Origin: Acidobacteriota bacterium
Lineage (GTDB): Bacteria > Acidobacteriota > Vicinamibacteria > Vicinamibacterales > CAVVIG01
Direction: 5' to 3'
NCBI GenBank assembly: GCA_016195265.1
Contig: JACPZW010000060.1
Span: forward strand, 1 to 44,501
Length of the DNA: 44,501 bases
The position numbers and the translations under genes were made by a program. The notes under the pieces are model-generated. The model was given only the letters and a program-made list of their open reading frames with translations. It was not told where the DNA came from and did no database searches. Below, piece by piece: positions 43,359-44,501 of the stretch. Numbering within the stretch: position 1 is the stretch's first letter; every line of letters starts with the position of its first letter.

Positions 43359-44501
43359 CTATACCAGAGCCACCTGCTCCGGATTCGGCTCGGCTCAACA
43401 GTACCAAGGCTCGTTGAGGTACGGGACCGTCGTGCGGTCGCGGGCGGGGCGCGTCTCGCCCGCCGGCGGCAGACCCGCGCGCGCCCGCGCCAGCGCCCGG
43501 ACCTCCGCGAACACCGCGCGCCGATCAACGCTCAGCCGCATCCCGACCATCGCGGTGATCTCTCGATGCAGCGCGTCGACGCGCGGATCCGGATGCGACC
43601 AGCGATGCGTCAGCGTCGCGGGATCGAATCCGCTGACGTGCGTTCGCATCTCCTCCAGCTCGAGCAGCCGCGAGCCATCAGGCACGAGCAGCCGGATCGC
43701 GAGCTGAATCGATGCGACGTGATCGACGAGATCGAGCTCGGCGATCGCGTCCAGCAGCTCGCAATACGAGCGAAGCGTCAGCCACGGATGGAACGCAACG
43801 AAGGTCGGAATGAAGGTGACGCGCGCGTCACGGCACAGCGCGACGGCTTCGATGAAATCCGCCCGCGTATGACCCTTATCGAAGAGCGCCAGCGTGCGAT
43901 CGTCGATCGACTCCACGGCGCTGGTGACGAACGCGCAGCCTGTTGCGGCAAGGCGCGGCAACAGATCCCGATGCTTCAGCAGATGCTCGACCTTGATTGT
44001 GACGTCGTAACTGACAGACGGATGCGCGTCATGCAGCGCCTCGACGATGCGCATCGCGTGCGTGGGGCCGTTGAAGAAATCGGGATCGCCGAACGTGATG
44101 TGATGCGCCCCTGCCGCGACCTGCGCCGCGACGTCAGCGAGCACGACCTCCGGCTGCACGACACGGAACTGGCCGTTGTACACCGGTACGACCGGGCAAT
44201 GGCGGCACAGATGCCGGCAGCCGCGGCTGGCTTCGGTGTAACCGACCAGCCGACGCTCGCCGTCGGGCATCTGCAAGGTCGCGTACTTCGACAGCGGCGG
44301 CAGGCCCGTGCGAACCGGGACGAGAAACTGAAGACGCGGAAGCTGAGCGCCGGGTCCGAAAGGACCCGGCCTACTGGTCGGCGTCGAGGAGATGTAGGGC
44401 GGGTCCTTTGGACCCGGCCTACTGGTCGGTGTCGAGGAGATGTAGGGCGGGTCCTTTGGACCCGGCCTACTGGTCGGTGTCGAGGAGATGTAGGGCGGGT
44501 C
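43359..44501 (-). CDS. CUAEP-tail radical SAM selenoprotein, N-terminus beyond the window
   Basis: The 381 visible codons include one internal UGA. The radical SAM motif is GCRHLCRHC (CX3CX2C) within YTEASRGC, followed by HITFGDPDFFNGPTHA and a B12-radical-SAM-like barrel. At 43397-43395 the frame meets UGA after EPWYC and continues for 12 codons to TAG 43361-43359, giving C-Sec-A-E-P-N-P-E-Q-V-A-L-V. This matches the CUAEP/CCAEP-tail radical SAM family, where U is selenocysteine. A hairpin at 43364-43382 is placed like a bacterial SECIS. Upstream of FLVPVRTGLPPL the frame runs through at least three 16-codon repeats to the edge, so the N-terminal (probably cobalamin-binding-like) domain lies outside. 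If UGA stopped translation the protein would end ...WYC. Confidence 0.85.
43364..43382 (-). promoter_or_regulatory. Candidate bacterial SECIS hairpin
   Basis: On the mRNA, 12 nt after the UGA comes CCGGAGC, a loop AGGUG, then GCUCUGG: a 7-bp stem with one G-U pair. The loop AGG-U resembles the SelB-binding loop of E. coli fdhF, and its distance from the UGA (19 nt to the loop) is close to that element's 17 nt. It is translated in frame, as bacterial SECIS elements are. Confidence 0.75.
44343..44501. repeat. 48-bp tandem array built on the GGACCC palindrome, in frame
   Basis: An exact 48-bp period is visible (GATGTAGGGCGGGTCC recurs at 44391, 44439 and 44487) and continues past the edge. Each unit contains GGGTCC-N3/4-GGACCC plus a CCTACTGGTCGGTGTCGAGG spacer. 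The first unit has a perfect GCCGGGTCC-GAAA-GGACCCGGC stem (44349-44370). Read on the minus strand each unit is 16 open codons (S-S-T-P-T-S-R-P-G-P-K-D-P-P-Y-I). Confidence 0.9.

Noticed and set aside
43359..43397. Reading the UGA as an ordinary stop and the following codons as chance
   Set aside because: The 12 codons after UGA begin with AEP exactly as the CUAEP family tail requires, and a correctly placed hairpin follows.
44343..44501. CRISPR array at the right edge
   Set aside because: The period is 48 bp with no variable spacers; every unit is the same sequence and stays in the coding frame, so it is a tandem repeat.

Overview
The window is high-GC DNA whose gene style points to an uncultured Acidobacteriota, probably a Vicinamibacteria-type lineage. 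The pointers are an Oar-type TonB receptor with an N-terminal carboxypeptidase-regulatory fold, a secreted RTADGRPDLQGTWDF protein, a Gly-rich secreted protein, many intergenic short tandem repeats, and a CUAEP-tail radical SAM gene. This placement is an inference from family knowledge; no marker gene is present.

Layout. 1-140: tail of an ISAzo13-type transposase. 267-4291: xanthine-dehydrogenase-like molybdoprotein, divergent from a small cytochrome c and an MFS permease. 4350-8327: large TonB-dependent receptor, MarR regulator and a small FHHA protein. 8416-13495: secreted M28 peptidase, RRM protein, Gly-rich secreted protein, orphan sensor kinase and a small DNA-binding-like protein. 13608-21299: LysR regulator, carboxylate MFS transporter, NCS1 permease, a decayed gene, a secreted hypothetical protein, an NlpC/P60 plus DUF350 pair, and a HpcH/DUF6986 aldolase-like protein. 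21296-34837: a minus-strand nucleobase catabolism run. It holds three-subunit xanthine dehydrogenase, an ALG1-like glycosyltransferase, methylmalonate-semialdehyde dehydrogenase, dihydropyrimidinase, allantoinase, allantoicase, OHCU decarboxylase, HIU hydrolase, urate oxidase and a PreA-like dihydropyrimidine dehydrogenase. 34948-41624: secreted D-aminoacylase, DUF899 protein, Uma2 protein, NDH-2 and a molybdopterin oxidoreductase. 41625-44501: YggX, an ATP-grasp enzyme and a radical SAM gene that runs off the right edge.

How the genes fit. The central run covers hypoxanthine/xanthine to urate, 5-hydroxyisourate, OHCU, allantoin, allantoate and ureidoglycolate. It also holds parts of reductive pyrimidine breakdown (PreA-like, dihydropyrimidinase, and the semialdehyde dehydrogenase that would finish beta-alanine/malonate-semialdehyde oxidation). 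NCS1 and MFS permeases and a LysR regulator lie beside it.

Two things stand out. First, the radical SAM gene at the right edge reads through an in-frame UGA into the tail C-U-A-E-P, followed by a compact hairpin placed like a bacterial SECIS, so it is very likely a selenoprotein. Second, at least a dozen junctions carry a class of element made of two inverted arms, each built from imperfect 7-9 bp tandem units. These often supply stop codons, sometimes start regions, and in allantoinase and the ATP-grasp gene they lie in frame inside the coding sequence. A separate GGCGGGTCC-N4-GGACCCGCC palindrome is dispersed through the window and is tandemly amplified in frame inside the selenoprotein gene.
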